From: Pomacea canaliculata
Lineage: Eukaryota; Mollusca; Gastropoda; Architaenioglossa; Ampullariidae
Direction: 5' to 3'
Assembly (NCBI RefSeq): GCF_003073045.1
Contig: NC_037596.1
Coordinates: forward strand, 11,653,950 to 11,717,949
DNA: 64,000 bases
Shown here: positions 11,846 to 23,385 of the stretch, piece after piece
Layout of the letters: each line of letters starts with the position of its first letter
Numbering within the stretch: the stretch's first letter is position 1
Notes under the pieces: generated by a model
What the model was told of the DNA's origin: nothing
The model's input: the letters and a program-made list of their open reading frames with translations, nothing else
Databases searched by the model: none
Made by a program: the position numbers and the translations under genes

Positions 11846-14800
11846 GTAAGTATTTTAGTTTAATGAAATGTTTATTGATTCTAAATTCAACTCATTAAGT
11901 AAAAAATGACATTAGAGCAGCTTGAAATATCAGCAAAGAAAAGGTTCAGCGTTTCATGCGAATATGCAAAGAATCATCAAAATCCGACCCACTAGCTAGT
12001 CGATTCATTAATGTTATCCATAATAGGAAACTCCGATGATAGTACAGAGTAAGATACTGACATCATTCTGTTATCATTCGACTAATGTGTTAGCAACTCT
12101 AACTTCCCTGTCATGTGATAACTACAACGGGGAAGTAGCAATCGCTCCAATTAGGGTATAGGGTGGCTTGTAGTCACGCCTAGGCCCCCTAGGCACGACA
12201 GGGTAACATTGTCTACGTGGCTGCTTGACTTACTTTCAAACATAACGAAGTACCTGATTGGTTGATTTTTCCAGCCTTTAAAGGGAAGTAATCGAAAGAG
12301 GAATAATTCCTAAAGGTTTCCGTGTTTTCTCCCTTATGTATTTGTTCATTAACGCGCAGAATTAAAAGCTCAGACTACTGTGGTTACAACAATGCGCCGT
12401 CTGGCTCCGGGCGTGAGACACACCCTCTGTGATTGGTCCTTCAGGAATAATCGTATCCACAGAACTAGGCTGGTGTTGACATCCAAGTCTAGAAGGCGCT
12501 TTACAAAAAGGTGTGTCTGAACTGTGTTGAAGGCACTGGAAAGATCCACGACCAGGACAAGAACATAGGTGCCAGAGGGTTGACCTTGCATAAACATGAC
12601 TGCTTGTCAACAAAACTCTTGTCCCTGATATACAACTTTAGCGATAAATTAACATACAACACTGTGATTTATATGGCGAGTGAGATATTTTGACTAGTAT
12701 ATTAAAGATATTAAAAAGTCTGTTACTAACAATAAAGCATGCTTTTTGTATCACAAAATCCCAGTAAGCGTCACGTTATATCATTTAAATTTAGTATTCT
12801 CAGGGATGTTTTCCTAAACATTGTTTTAAAAGGTATAATACAACGTTTCCTTGCAGTCCATTTTGCGCATTTAAACTCAGAATTCTAATACCAGCATTGG
12901 GGCAAACAAGACTTAATTTGTTAATTACTCTAATATACACATCCCTCTAGAAAAATGCCGATTGACTGAGCTGATCAGACTTGTGTCACATGGTCGTTGT
13001 GTTTATGAACATTATTTTATATTGTTTCACGAAAAGATTTAAAATAATTTCATTTCTTTTACTTTGATGTTTGCATTTTATTTTGTGAGAAGGACACAGT
13101 TGTAAAGCATGGAAAGGAGAAAGCTGTATTCGTAGAATTGAATGTGGGTTCACCAGGGACACAAAAACTGTCAAAGTCCGACACAAGACATCAAGTGAAG
13201 AGGAAGGTACTGTAGCCTACTTTTACACATCAACATTTATCCCTTTTTGGTTGAATTTTCTAGCTTCATTGAATGTATTTGAATGTTAATAACATACGAA
13301 CTTAGATGGAAAAAATATTAGTAAATATTTAATATTTGTTTATACCAAAACAGAGAATACCTGACAGTTGCATAGCCTCACACATAATTAATAATGTAAT
13401 ATAATTTGCAACACTGCCTTATAGTACTATTTTGAACATAATATTTTCTTACTTCCCCAGGTACAAGTTAACCACAGAAAAAAAGTGCAAAGTGTTTTAA
13501 CAGAACCTGGATTAAACAGCAGATCAAAAAAGAAACTTATTATCCTTTGTATACACGTGTTTCAGAAATCGTTGCTGTTTGTGACTGGAGCACAGGAAAT
13601 TTCACTTGCGATGTGGCAGGAGGCTACAGAGTGACTAACACTTCTCCTACCACCTTTAATGTCAGCATTGACTCTGCTATAACATGTCCTAACGGAAATT
13701 TTACTGTTACCAGTAACGGCGAAGGACATGTCATGTGCACTTTAGATTTAGATAAAAGTATGTACTTTTCCCTGCAATGAAATTAGCGAAATTAATGTAT
13801 TTTTTTTTTTATTCATAATGTATAACTGATTTGGTTATATGTCCTGAAGCACATTTTGTAGAAGTTTTAAGAAGTCGTCTAAGATATCCTGGTGCCTTGA
13901 CATAATTTAAACGATAACTTATTTGAAATAGTATGAATAAACAATAGAAATCGAGTACCAGTTTCTAGGGATGCCTATAGAGAGAGGTGTCCTTTTATCT
14001 CTAGTGGAATTATACTTTATCCACTTTTATTTAAAGTAGTTTCTCATAGTCTCGTATTATACCCACAGCAGGATTGCTATTCTGGATACCAATTTGGATA
14101 GTTTTCGCCTAGCTATTGCGTCGTTATTAGGAAGAACTTCATATGGAAGCTGTAATAATGTACATGATTTGTTCATGATTTTCACGAAATTATCCTTGAA
14201 TGTTCAGAATAATTTTTAAGCTTAAAATTTTCTTTCGTACAAGAAAATCTTTTCAGTAACTATCATGAAACATGGCATTACATACTTCCATCAGTTCTCA
14301 GCTGTAAAATGAATATATGGTTGAAAAAGAAAGAGCAAATAGAGAGGCGAAAGGGGCGCCGTAAAAAAAAAATTCTTGCCGCGGATCAGGTGAAAACTAG
14401 CACCTTAATTATATAACCTTATAATATAACTTATTGTATAACCATAAGGTCATGAGACTAACTTCTTTCTCATCAACAGGTGAACAGGAAGCATTGGAAC
14501 CCAAAGAACAAAATAAAACTGACTGTCAAGAAAGTGAGTGTGACGAGAAAGATGCTGATGAATACAATTGTTACGTTTTTCTATTGGATATTAATGGACA
14601 TTTAAGTTACATCTATTGTAAATAACCATTTTTTTATTATAGAGTCATTAATCGGATTACTGGTAACCGTCACCTTCTAAGATGGATCACTTAAATGTTT
14701 TTGCAGACACAGAAGCATCAGCAGACAATAAAAACCGCTCCAAAAGAAGTACTGAGAAGAAATGTCCTGATCACCCTTCTAACAAGGGTGAGGTTTTTTT

Positions 14801-15854
14801 TTACTTGTTTGTGCCTAGATTATTATGATTTATATTACATTTTATAAACTAATAGTAATAATATTAACAACAGCGACTGCATGATTTGTATAGCACAATC
14901 TCATGCTCATAATGAGCAAGCTTTTAGCGCTTGAGATAAAAATTATAGAAAGTTAATTTACTCGCACAAGGAAGAATATATAGAATAGTTAACAAACACT
15001 TTCTATTTCCATCCATTGTCAACAAAAAAAATTAGTTAGAGTTAGGAACCTGTTTGCATGTGTGGTTTACTCTGTCTCTTTCTTCAGTAACATTCACTCG
15101 TTTTTCGTTGTTATTTTGCAATGATCTGTGTCACGTATTTTTTCGGATATTTCAGGTAACAGTTGGATTACTCCGGTTGTTGCGACAGTTGTGACTGTTT
15201 TGATCCTGATAGTTATTGTTGTTATTGCTCTGGTAGTTTATAGCAAGCGGTGAGTTGGATTACCTTTTTATGTCTAGTTTATTGATTAGATTGTTTGATG
15301 ATTATATATGGCGTTTAATTACTTATTACATTTGATGACGGTTTTACTAACTGAAAGACAAACTTGAATTACACATGGATTGCATGTTCATTGATTGATT
15401 TGACAAGTAGTGAACTGCATATAGTTTACTGATTGGCTAATAATTACAAGTCTTAACCATTGATCAATGATGTTTATATAGTTTATATGTTACAGACTTT
15501 TTGAAATAATGGATGACATGATAGATTGACTGAGTTATTACATAATTGGTTAAATATGAAAGTAATGTTTTTTTCTGTTTATTATCTATTATGATAAATG
15601 TTTGAAGAATAAAAGGATTGAGTTATTGAGCGATTGATTGATTGTGATTACTATGAAAACATAAATCATGATATAGATGCATATTTTGTGAATATAACAT
15701 TTTTCTGCTTTTTTATTTTCTTAGAAAACGAGGAAGGAAGAATGATATTTATGTGGAAGTCTCATTGACCCCCACAAAAGTGATAGACCACCCTTTTGAA
15801 TTGGAAGTTCCATTGAACCATGAAAGAGAGATGAAGGACACTCCTAATGTCTAA
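11797..15854 (+). CDS. Gene C: small single-pass receptor with furin-type stalk site
   Basis: Seven exons join in frame to 717 nt, 238 residues: 11797-11845, 13090-13206, 13566-13757, 14480-14533, 14707-14787, 15156-15249, 15725-15854. The first five junctions are phase 1 and the last phase 2; all are GT-AG. Signal peptide 1-16; cysteine-bearing, Ig-sized domain 17-119 split over two exons; acidic stalk 120-164 with the furin-type site RSKR at 148-151; membrane helix about 169-192; tail 196-238 beginning RKRGRKNDIYVEVS. Gene D is a paralogue with the same exon order and phases. The tail YVEV is a YxxV motif that could bind SH2 proteins once phosphorylated, and resembles YEEV in gene B. Likely a surface receptor; function not known. 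Confidence 0.82.
12144..12178. repeat. Short palindromic GC-rich patch in gene C intron 1
   Basis: The region around 12178-12194 contains GCCTAGG and its reverse complement CCTAGGC with three C between them. No further element recognised around it. Confidence 0.3.
12362..12612 (-). mobile_element. LINE reverse transcriptase fragment in gene C intron 1
   Basis: The minus strand reads TYVLVLVVDLSSAFNTVQ followed by LWIRLFLKDQSQRVCL, RT palm motif A with its following segment. About 70 codons only, without the YADD region. The type fits the Rex/Babar-like LINE seen at 60 kb, but is too short for certainty. Confidence 0.75.
13090..13206 (+). CDS. Gene C exon 2: first half of extracellular domain
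   Basis: 117 nt, phase 1-1, codes EGHSCKAWKGESC and on to KTSSEEE. The CK...G.C start aligns with STCKLQSTGNC of gene D exon 2. The donor GTACTG is weak, but the frame, phase and paralogue agree. Confidence 0.7.
13566..13757 (+). CDS. Gene C exon 3: second half of extracellular domain
   Basis: 192 nt, phase 1-1, acceptor ...gtgtttcag, donor GTATGT. Begins EIVAVCDW and contains TTFNVSIDSAITC and GEGHVMC; gene D has EIVAVLNY, VTFNITLGC and DGQQPVTC at the same places. Several sequons (NFT, NTS, NVS). Confidence 0.8.
14480..14533 (+). CDS. Gene C exon 4: stalk
   Basis: 54 nt, phase 1-1, codes an acidic, Cys-containing stalk SEQEALEPKEQNKTDCQE. Matches in position and phase the 57-nt exon 4 of gene D. 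Confidence 0.7.
14707..14787 (+). CDS. Gene C exon 5: stalk with furin-type cleavage site
   Basis: 81 nt, phase 1-1. Contains NKNRSKRSTEKKC: the R-x-K-R consensus followed by Ser, as used by furin-like proprotein convertases. The paralogous exon of D carries RRKR. Cys residues before (exon 4) and after the site could keep the two halves linked by a disulfide. Confidence 0.72.
14851..14950 (-). mobile_element. 3' tail of L2/CR1 LINE in gene C intron 5
   Basis: Read on the minus strand it has CTCAAGCGCTAAAAGC, then GTGCTATACAAATCATG and an imperfect ATT/AAT tail, the same 3' end as the LINE at 10206-10903. No coding part is attached. Confidence 0.6.
15156..15249 (+). CDS. Gene C exon 6: membrane helix
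   Basis: 94 nt, enters in phase 1 and leaves in phase 2. Codes GNSWITP and then about 24 hydrophobic residues (VVATVVTVLILIVIVVIALV) ending VYSKR, a stop-transfer signal. Donor GTGAGT. Confidence 0.82.
15725..15854 (+). CDS. Gene C exon 7: cytoplasmic tail
   Basis: Completes the split Arg codon and codes KRGRKNDIYVEVSLTPTK and on to the stop at 15852-15854. The basic start sits at the inner membrane face; the single tyrosine is in a YxxV motif. AATAAA follows at 15942-15947. Confidence 0.8.
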
Positions 15855-15941
15855 GTCAAATTGACGTGAGAAAAAGAAGCGTAAGCGTATACCTACAAGT
15901 AATCATGTAAAGGTTTGCTGGAAAGGGGTGATGTTTGTTTG

Positions 15942-15947
15942 AATAAA
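15942..15947 (+). terminator. Polyadenylation signal of gene C
   Basis: AATAAA, 88 bases after the stop codon of gene C, on the right strand and at a usual distance. Confidence 0.55.
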
Positions 15948-15959
15948 ATCGTGTCATGC

Positions 15960-18900
15960 TGATATACTTTACATGCTTTGTTTATATCTGATGGCTTTTT
16001 GTCTTTGCTATGTGTGGTACTTTAATACAGATACACCATGCAACTCAAATATTATCCATATATTAAGACATACAGTAGAAGACTGTTTTGTAAAACCTTT
16101 CCGATAATTAAGCCTGATAGGAGTCACGGGACAATAATTCTTTTTGTTCCTTTTCTTGGAATATAGCACTGTTAATTACGTAAAAGGCATACAGCATAAG
16201 TAGTGCTACATCAATGTTATAGGTATCTGTTGTCTTTTTGGTGACAGAGTGGGGCATTTGAGAGAAAAAATATAAAATTTAGAATCTGACGGTTGTCACA
16301 GGGACAAATAGAAATCTTTTGTGAAATATGCTTTTAAATGCAATAGACTGCTGCCAAGTATTTCACTTTGACATGCAGGAATAAACGGTATTAATGAACC
16401 AGAGATCTGTATTTTCTTTTATAGCAATGCTAAGTAACTACTGTACTTCTTAGTCATCTGATCGGACGGCTGGATGTCACAATAAGAAAATGTATAAGAA
16501 CGAAATGAGCAATTATCTTCTTAATTACAATGATGAACACCTCACACCAAACACTTTTAACAAATATAGCCAGAAAAAACAAGGATGTTGAGATTAATTT
16601 CCCCCTGCCCCTCACGGCCCATTTTAAAGTACAAATTTTTATCACAGTGTCATATATATATATAGGTAGGATAGTATCGACACGGTGGTATTTCCACCCC
16701 TAGTATAAACCAGTACATTCACCTCGTATAGTGTTATGAACATGACAAACTTTGACCTATCAATGATCATAGTTTATAATCGGCATGACATTACCCCACT
16801 CTCTCTCTCTCTTTTTAATTTACATTTTTTATGATATATATTCACTAGGGGTTAAACAATGTAAACTCATGTGTTAAAAGGTTTGTTGTTTTTAAAAGGT
16901 TGAGCAGTAGTGCTGTTGTGTGTATGTGTCAAAGCTATGACCTGCATAAATGTCAATGCTCAATTGTGACGGAGAACACACTGTGCTGCACGTGATGAAG
17001 GAAATGAGTGCGAGGATGCGTGAGCGATTAGAAGTTTTAGGAAGGATGAATGCGGACGATTTAATTTGTAACAGATGTCATGTCGTTCACTTCCCAGGAA
17101 ACTGAAAGCACACTCACTTCACTTGTGAGATTATGCCTGTAAAGCATGGTATGAATATTGCCTGTTGTTAAACGTGGCAAGGCCTGTAAAGGATGCATGT
17201 TATTTGAAATGGTGACCATTCGGAGTATGAAGTATTCTGATGAATGCATTGTAGGGTTCCCTAGTATTTGTAAAAATTTTTATGATGATCAAGAAATTAA
17301 ACATTTTTAAGCCAGTTCTCTTGAGGCATATGTTAATCCCCACGATTACAGTTTAAGATATGTCACTATCCGTATATCGGCTGAAGTGAATTCATGACTC
17401 AAGAATATATGCTGTGTTCTTTCTATGTACAATAAACTGATAGTATTAAAAGCATGGCCACTTTTTTAAAGTATCGTCAACAGCTCGGCTTACCGTCAGT
17501 AGGTGACACTCATAAAAGTAATTGAAGAAACGTCCTTGACCTTACACGATAGTCATTTTGGCTTAAGCCTTTTATTCGTTTACGTTGGTGTTCCGAGAAA
17601 TTGTATATGACAGCATTATCTACAAAGTCTGTAACCGAATAACCTAACAAAGGAGTAAAATATGTTGATTGCCTTTTTTGCGTCGTATAGTATAGCAAGC
17701 TGTGTAGCAGACAGAAACATCGACCTACTTGTTGCACTGCTGTGGTGTAATAATGCACTGGTGTGCAAGACTTCTGTCGACTTTTGCCCTTTTCCTTTTT
17801 TTCTGTATTTTTACTATGCCCCCTTGCTTATTCGAAAATCTTTATCAAAATGAAACCACCAACGAGCAATAAACTTTTTGAAAGAGCCTCAAAGTTTACT
17901 ACAAAAACAGAATTTCCATAAAAGTGCAGTGATACTGAGCTCTATAAAACCGCGGATGAAAAAGGGCCTAGGCCTATGACTTGATCCTGATGTTTACCGA
18001 GAATAAATCTTGGTTGTGCTAGAGGATGGTGTGTTTTATATACACTACCATTTACTACACCATATTTCTAATAGTTATGACTTGCAAACTTTGGTATACG
18101 TCCTGCATGTACAGTCTACCAGTTAATACAAATCGTGCTTCCTTTCTCTGTACGTGATTGTCACGAAGTAGTCTGTGCCTCCATGTTTTCTAGGTTATTT
18201 TAACCCCTTTACGATTTACGGAATGCAAGTGTATGTTGAATGCATGGCTGAATGGATCACAACATTAGATGGGAAAGTGTTAACTGTGACACAAAGTATT
18301 TGGTGAAGCCGGTTCACCAGCAGATTTTGGGCGGGAGCAAGGTAAGAAATTTACTTATGCCTGGAATACCAAGGGAAGAAGACATGCCTGAGTCACATGT
18401 AAATCTCACTAGTTGAGATGACATAGTAGAGCAGTGCCCATCGAAGCTGGATGCGGCGCGGTACTGACCCCTTGTGGATTAACCTCGCCTAGACAAGGTA
18501 TGATATCTTTTTCTGTTATTGCTTAAGGAAATGTATTAGAACGTCAGGTATGTTTTAAAGTTGGAAAGACGAACATATGAGAGAAAGATGTGTGAAATGG
18601 AGAATATGGTTTAGAATTGTAGTATAGTGTAAACTTGAGTTACAGGTTTTAATTGTATGGGCTGAAAGAGCTGGAACCTTCTGGATAAGTAAGAATCGCC
18701 TCCCCTGACCATTCCTTGATCGCCTTCAGTCCAGCATCCAGCAGCACGTGGGCTAGGAGCACCGTTAGCCCCTTGACGTCACCACGGAGTACCTTTCACT
18801 GAGACTCCGGTAACCGCCTAACGTCACGGCCAGTGTGTACGGCCTTCGTGTGTGTATTCTTGTATCGGATTCTTGCTAGCTGGACATGTGTAGGGCGACA

Positions 18901-21900
18901 ACCTTAAGAGGGAAGATGAACTGTAAGTAACGTACTCAACGATTGTTAGATCGGTCATATGATAAGTGATAGAACTGAAACTTCGTTGCTAAACAGAAGA
19001 AAGTGCGAAGAGGGTAATTCTCATACCTTTGTTGTAAGATTTGTACTATATTGTGATTGACCGGGAGAGTGCCACGGATGAAAAGATGGCATGTATCGCT
19101 TAAATTTTTGTCACCTTTAGAACGAGGTGTTGACGCAAATTGTGAATTGTTATGAATAAGTATTTGTGTTGTAGTCTGTAAAGTCCTGAGCCACTCGACA
19201 ACGAAATGAATATTGATGTGGGCAGCCTCAGGCAATTGTTGTTGTGTGTTCAACGTTCAATTGTCTGGTGTGAGTGTGTTGTTAATCCACCACTGCTGTG
19301 ACAGTGATCGATGCTGGTGTCTGGTGTAGCAATGGGTGTTTTGTGATGTAGTGTAAAATGTTGTGTCAAGCGTTGTCAGGTGTGGTGTACGTGGTGCGCG
19401 TGTGTGTGTGTGCGCGCGCTTTTATGTATGTGTATGATAATTATCATTAAAAGAGACGTGTGTACAACCCTGTTCCCTTTTTTGCTCATATTATAGTCTC
19501 GTGACTCTAGTCGTTTATGAACTGAAAAGTAAAAGGCTTAGGCCCGGTGAGTCAGTTTGGTCGCCTGTACTCCACAATCCATCAGTCATCAAAAAAGGCT
19601 CAAGTCGGTGTTTATCTTCAACTTAAGTGCCTCCTACGAGAGCAGAAAGCTCTGGTTATGATTCATTCTTTACAACAGTGGCAAGCCTTTACTGGGTCCA
19701 AAGGTTTGGGAGTGGAGGGGGTTAACGTGTTTTTATTATAAGCTTGTAGTTTTTGCTATGCTTTTTGTTCGTACCGTACGCTTTTGTTTAAGTTTTCAAA
19801 CTGATTGCAATGGACAACAAACTACAACAGTTTCAACGATATACTGAAGATGGAATAACTGCAGCAGCAACAACCTGCATACGGAAGCCGTTTTCCCTTC
19901 ATCTAGCTTTTTTTGTGTCGAGGGAAAAAAATTGACATGGAGTAATATTTACTCTCAAACAAGGAATGAAGTTCATATCGTTACAACTCACAAACCATAC
20001 CTCAATACGTATGAATGTTCTTTCGTGTAATCTTCATTGTGCCCTAATATTTCAAAATTTAATTATGTCTCAAAAGTACTGATTTAGTACCATGAAATTA
20101 AAAAAAAACTCCATCAAAATGCCCAAAAGTTTGATAGAAGTGCTATTGGCTTTAAAGTTGCCTCTCAATCACAAGATGAAACAAGCAAATGTCTGTGGAG
20201 AAATGTAAGTCCTAGTCCAACTAACAGGCAAAAACACTGATATTCTAATTATATTATGTACTGAAGCTCATTATTACATTTAATTGATTAGAGATGAAAG
20301 ATATCACTAAATTATCAAAGAAGATTCGTTTTCATTCAAAACAATAATGAAGTAAGTTTTACATATCTGCCATTTTGACCAAGAGTATTTGGGGCTTTTA
20401 AAATATCTTCTTTTCTTTACACGAACAGATGAATTCTCAACAAGCAGCAGAGGTGAGAAATTAATGGGGGTCATTTACATCAGCAACAATATATCGGTGA
20501 GGTCATTGTATCAGATGGAGTCTTGAGCATCACCCGCTGAATGTTGTCGGCTGTGTAAATGGCTCCCCCACCTCCACTGCTTAAGTCTTCATGGCCGCCT
20601 ACTGTATTTTCAAATTTTTTGCAAGGCCATGAACAGTCCGCATTCTAGCGGTTTCTTTACACATTTCAATAAACAGTGCATTAGTAAACATGTGGTTTTC
20701 AGCAAGCATATTGGAAGAGAGACATCTTTTGCAGAAATCGTAAGGGATACTATGAAAAATAACAGACTTCGTGCGTTATTAAAATAAATAGAATAAAATG
20801 ACACTGCGTTTTTTGTTTCTTGTGTACTCACCATACTTCTAGACAAAGGCAAGAGTTTTTTGTTGAGAAGGCGGGAAGCAATCACCATCATGTACTGTGT
20901 ACGTGAGGGAGGGTATTGCAGAGTGTGTATGTGTGTTAGAGTTATTTAACAATAATTATAGTAATGATCGTAATGACTACATGATAACAAAAGTTCAAGT
21001 TCTCCTTCTTAAACTTTCTCTTACATGCAATCCGCCCCTCGAGTAAGTCGGTTAGTTCATTTTTTTCACTAACACCCTTCTCAGCCAGGTGCAAAGAAAC
21101 TCAAAGAGGCTTAGGCCGTTTTGAGTGGAGAAAAGCCAAGGACGTTAAATTGTGTTTATGATATGTAGAATTAGGTTTCTCTAGATGAAAAGTAAAACCC
21201 TGGGCTATTCTAATGGTCTAGCCCTTGCTATTAAGATACTATCAAGTGCATTAAGTACTAATAAGTACATGTACTGTCCTCATGACTTTCATTAAATTAT
21301 TAAATTTCTTAGGTTTTTGAGAAAGAGGGATAGAAAGAACAGTAGTGGTAAGGATTTAGAAAAATGTGATCTATAATCTGACATTCTTTCTCTGATCCTC
21401 CTGACTCAACTTTTATATTAATGTGTGTGCATGTGTTTGACTGTGTGCATGTGTGTGTGTGAATACACTTCATTCTTCTGGAATATGCACTGTAATACAT
21501 CTCTAAATCTGTTTTAACAATTTAAAAAAAAGAAATCCTTGCGAGAAGACCTTGCTTTCCACAGTAATTTTATGGATAGCAACCTAATCTACTGTGTGAC
21601 TAGTTTAAAGGATTCTTTAGACCAACTCCTTTTATAAACATTAAGTATAAATTGAAATACAGTAATACAAAAAGACATCACACAGCCCATCTGATTGGAT
21701 GTTTTGCTGACAAATGAGCATCAGAAACCTTAGATATTTTATCAAAGGCAAGATTCTTAAGTGCAATGAGGGAAAGCAGGAATAAATGGGTGTCTTAATA
21801 AAAACAAGCCAAGATGTGTAGGGCAGTGATGCAGCTCTTGGATTGGCAGCTGGATGCATTGATGGGAGGAAGGATGATGTGGAAAAGCTGTTAACATCTT

Positions 21901-23385
21901 ATATTTACATGATGTTCTGTGAACTCTTGCAATATCAACAGAAGTGTTTAGTAAACTTACTACAAATAACAGAAGCAAGCATACTTGAAACAAGTCTAGC
22001 AACATTATTTGGTGTGTCCTCGATGTTGTGATAAAACTATTTCCTCCTTTGCTGACACATTGTGTGGAATGTGTCATTTGTCTAATATGAAACTTGTGCT
22101 TTATTATAGTGAGCACAACTATTTGAACATCTGCCACCTTGCTTTACAGAGTGTGATGTAAGTAGCAGCTGTTTTAAAACACATTTTGTCAAGTTTACCT
22201 TTTAACTGTATAGTTAGAGTGAAAGATTTATTTGACAGAACCCTGGCAACTAGCTAATTTTGTATGTCAGTGACCATAAATTGTGATTGTGTGGCATACT
22301 TCCTCAACAACAAAAAATAAACAAACACAGGAAATAAATTTGTGTTGTTATCTTTTGGACAAGAAGTTCAAATTAATTTAAGTACTATCGATGTAGTCAC
22401 TATAGTTTTGCAGGCTGGGTATATACACAATATGGGATTTGCATGTACAATTGTTGTAATACAAAATGCATATAAGTGTTACTCATTAGAAAACAAGGCC
22501 ACATTTTGTTATGCTGTATTGTAATACATTGCAATTTGCATGTATACAGATTTTTTTCCTCATTAGTGAAATGAATCTCTTCTTCATTACTACTAGTCTC
22601 AACCATTACTTTTATCACAGAATCTAATGATATATTTGCCAGCAAGCTGTTAATCTTTGGCTTGCTCTAATTCCTTTCTTTGACTAAACAAAAGACTTTC
22701 TGAATTTCAATTTATTACATTTCTTTATCTTTTGTATTTTTTACTTTTTACATTGTAGGATTGTAGAGATGGTCTGCTGAATACCTACACTTAATAGTCA
22801 TTTCTTTTATTGAATACTCTCTCTTCAAACACATATCACATTAGCTATGTTTAAGACAATCTTCATTGGACCTCCATAGTTGTTATTTTAATGTATGTAT
22901 TATTCTGCCCTTTCTTTAGAAATTACGACCTGCTTTACTGTAAGGTGGCTGTTTTTACTCCTTAACTAGAGCTAAATCTTATTCCACCTGGCAACTCCTC
23001 GCCCTCCACTATTTAATCTCTGTTAATTAGTGAAATCTCATGCAAAAATTAAATTTTACTTTGTTGCTGTTTTCACTGCTTGTGATTGCCTTGCTTTCTG
23101 TTTCTGTGGATTTTGTTGTAACGGTTATGCTCTCCGCCATTACCTTAGATCTGATTCCTCCTACTTGTACTGTTTTCTTTTTTGCTAAAACTAAATCTCA
23201 CTTTACATTCTCACATGGCGGATCTCCGCTATGTTGTATAGCCGTGAATACCTTCTTGCACTCTCTCTTACTTCGGCGACCCTCCATTATGATACTTCCA
23301 CCTTCCCAACTAATATCCGACCTCAAGACTCTACCGTCCATCAGAAAAAAAGCGAAAGAGAGGTAGGAGAGGAGGAGTTCAGTGC
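15960..23385. other. 7.4-kb intergenic stretch, no gene supported
   Basis: Contains CT-rich (about 16797-16812) and TG-rich (19395-19435, 21418-21462) simple repeats. The part at 18650-18900 is GC-richer than its neighbours, without a recognisable frame. Short open frames (for example 18936-19253 minus, 21757-22137 minus, 23040-23366 plus) resemble nothing I know and lack splice-site support. I saw no exons of the receptor families here. Confidence 0.45.

Noticed and set aside
18936-19253. 105-codon minus-strand frame
   Set aside because: No domain, no splice or promoter support, adjacent to TG-rich simple sequence.
23040-23366. 108-codon plus-strand frame before the LINE
   Set aside because: Low-complexity hydrophobic translation without motifs; lies in AT-rich DNA outside the recognisable LINE.
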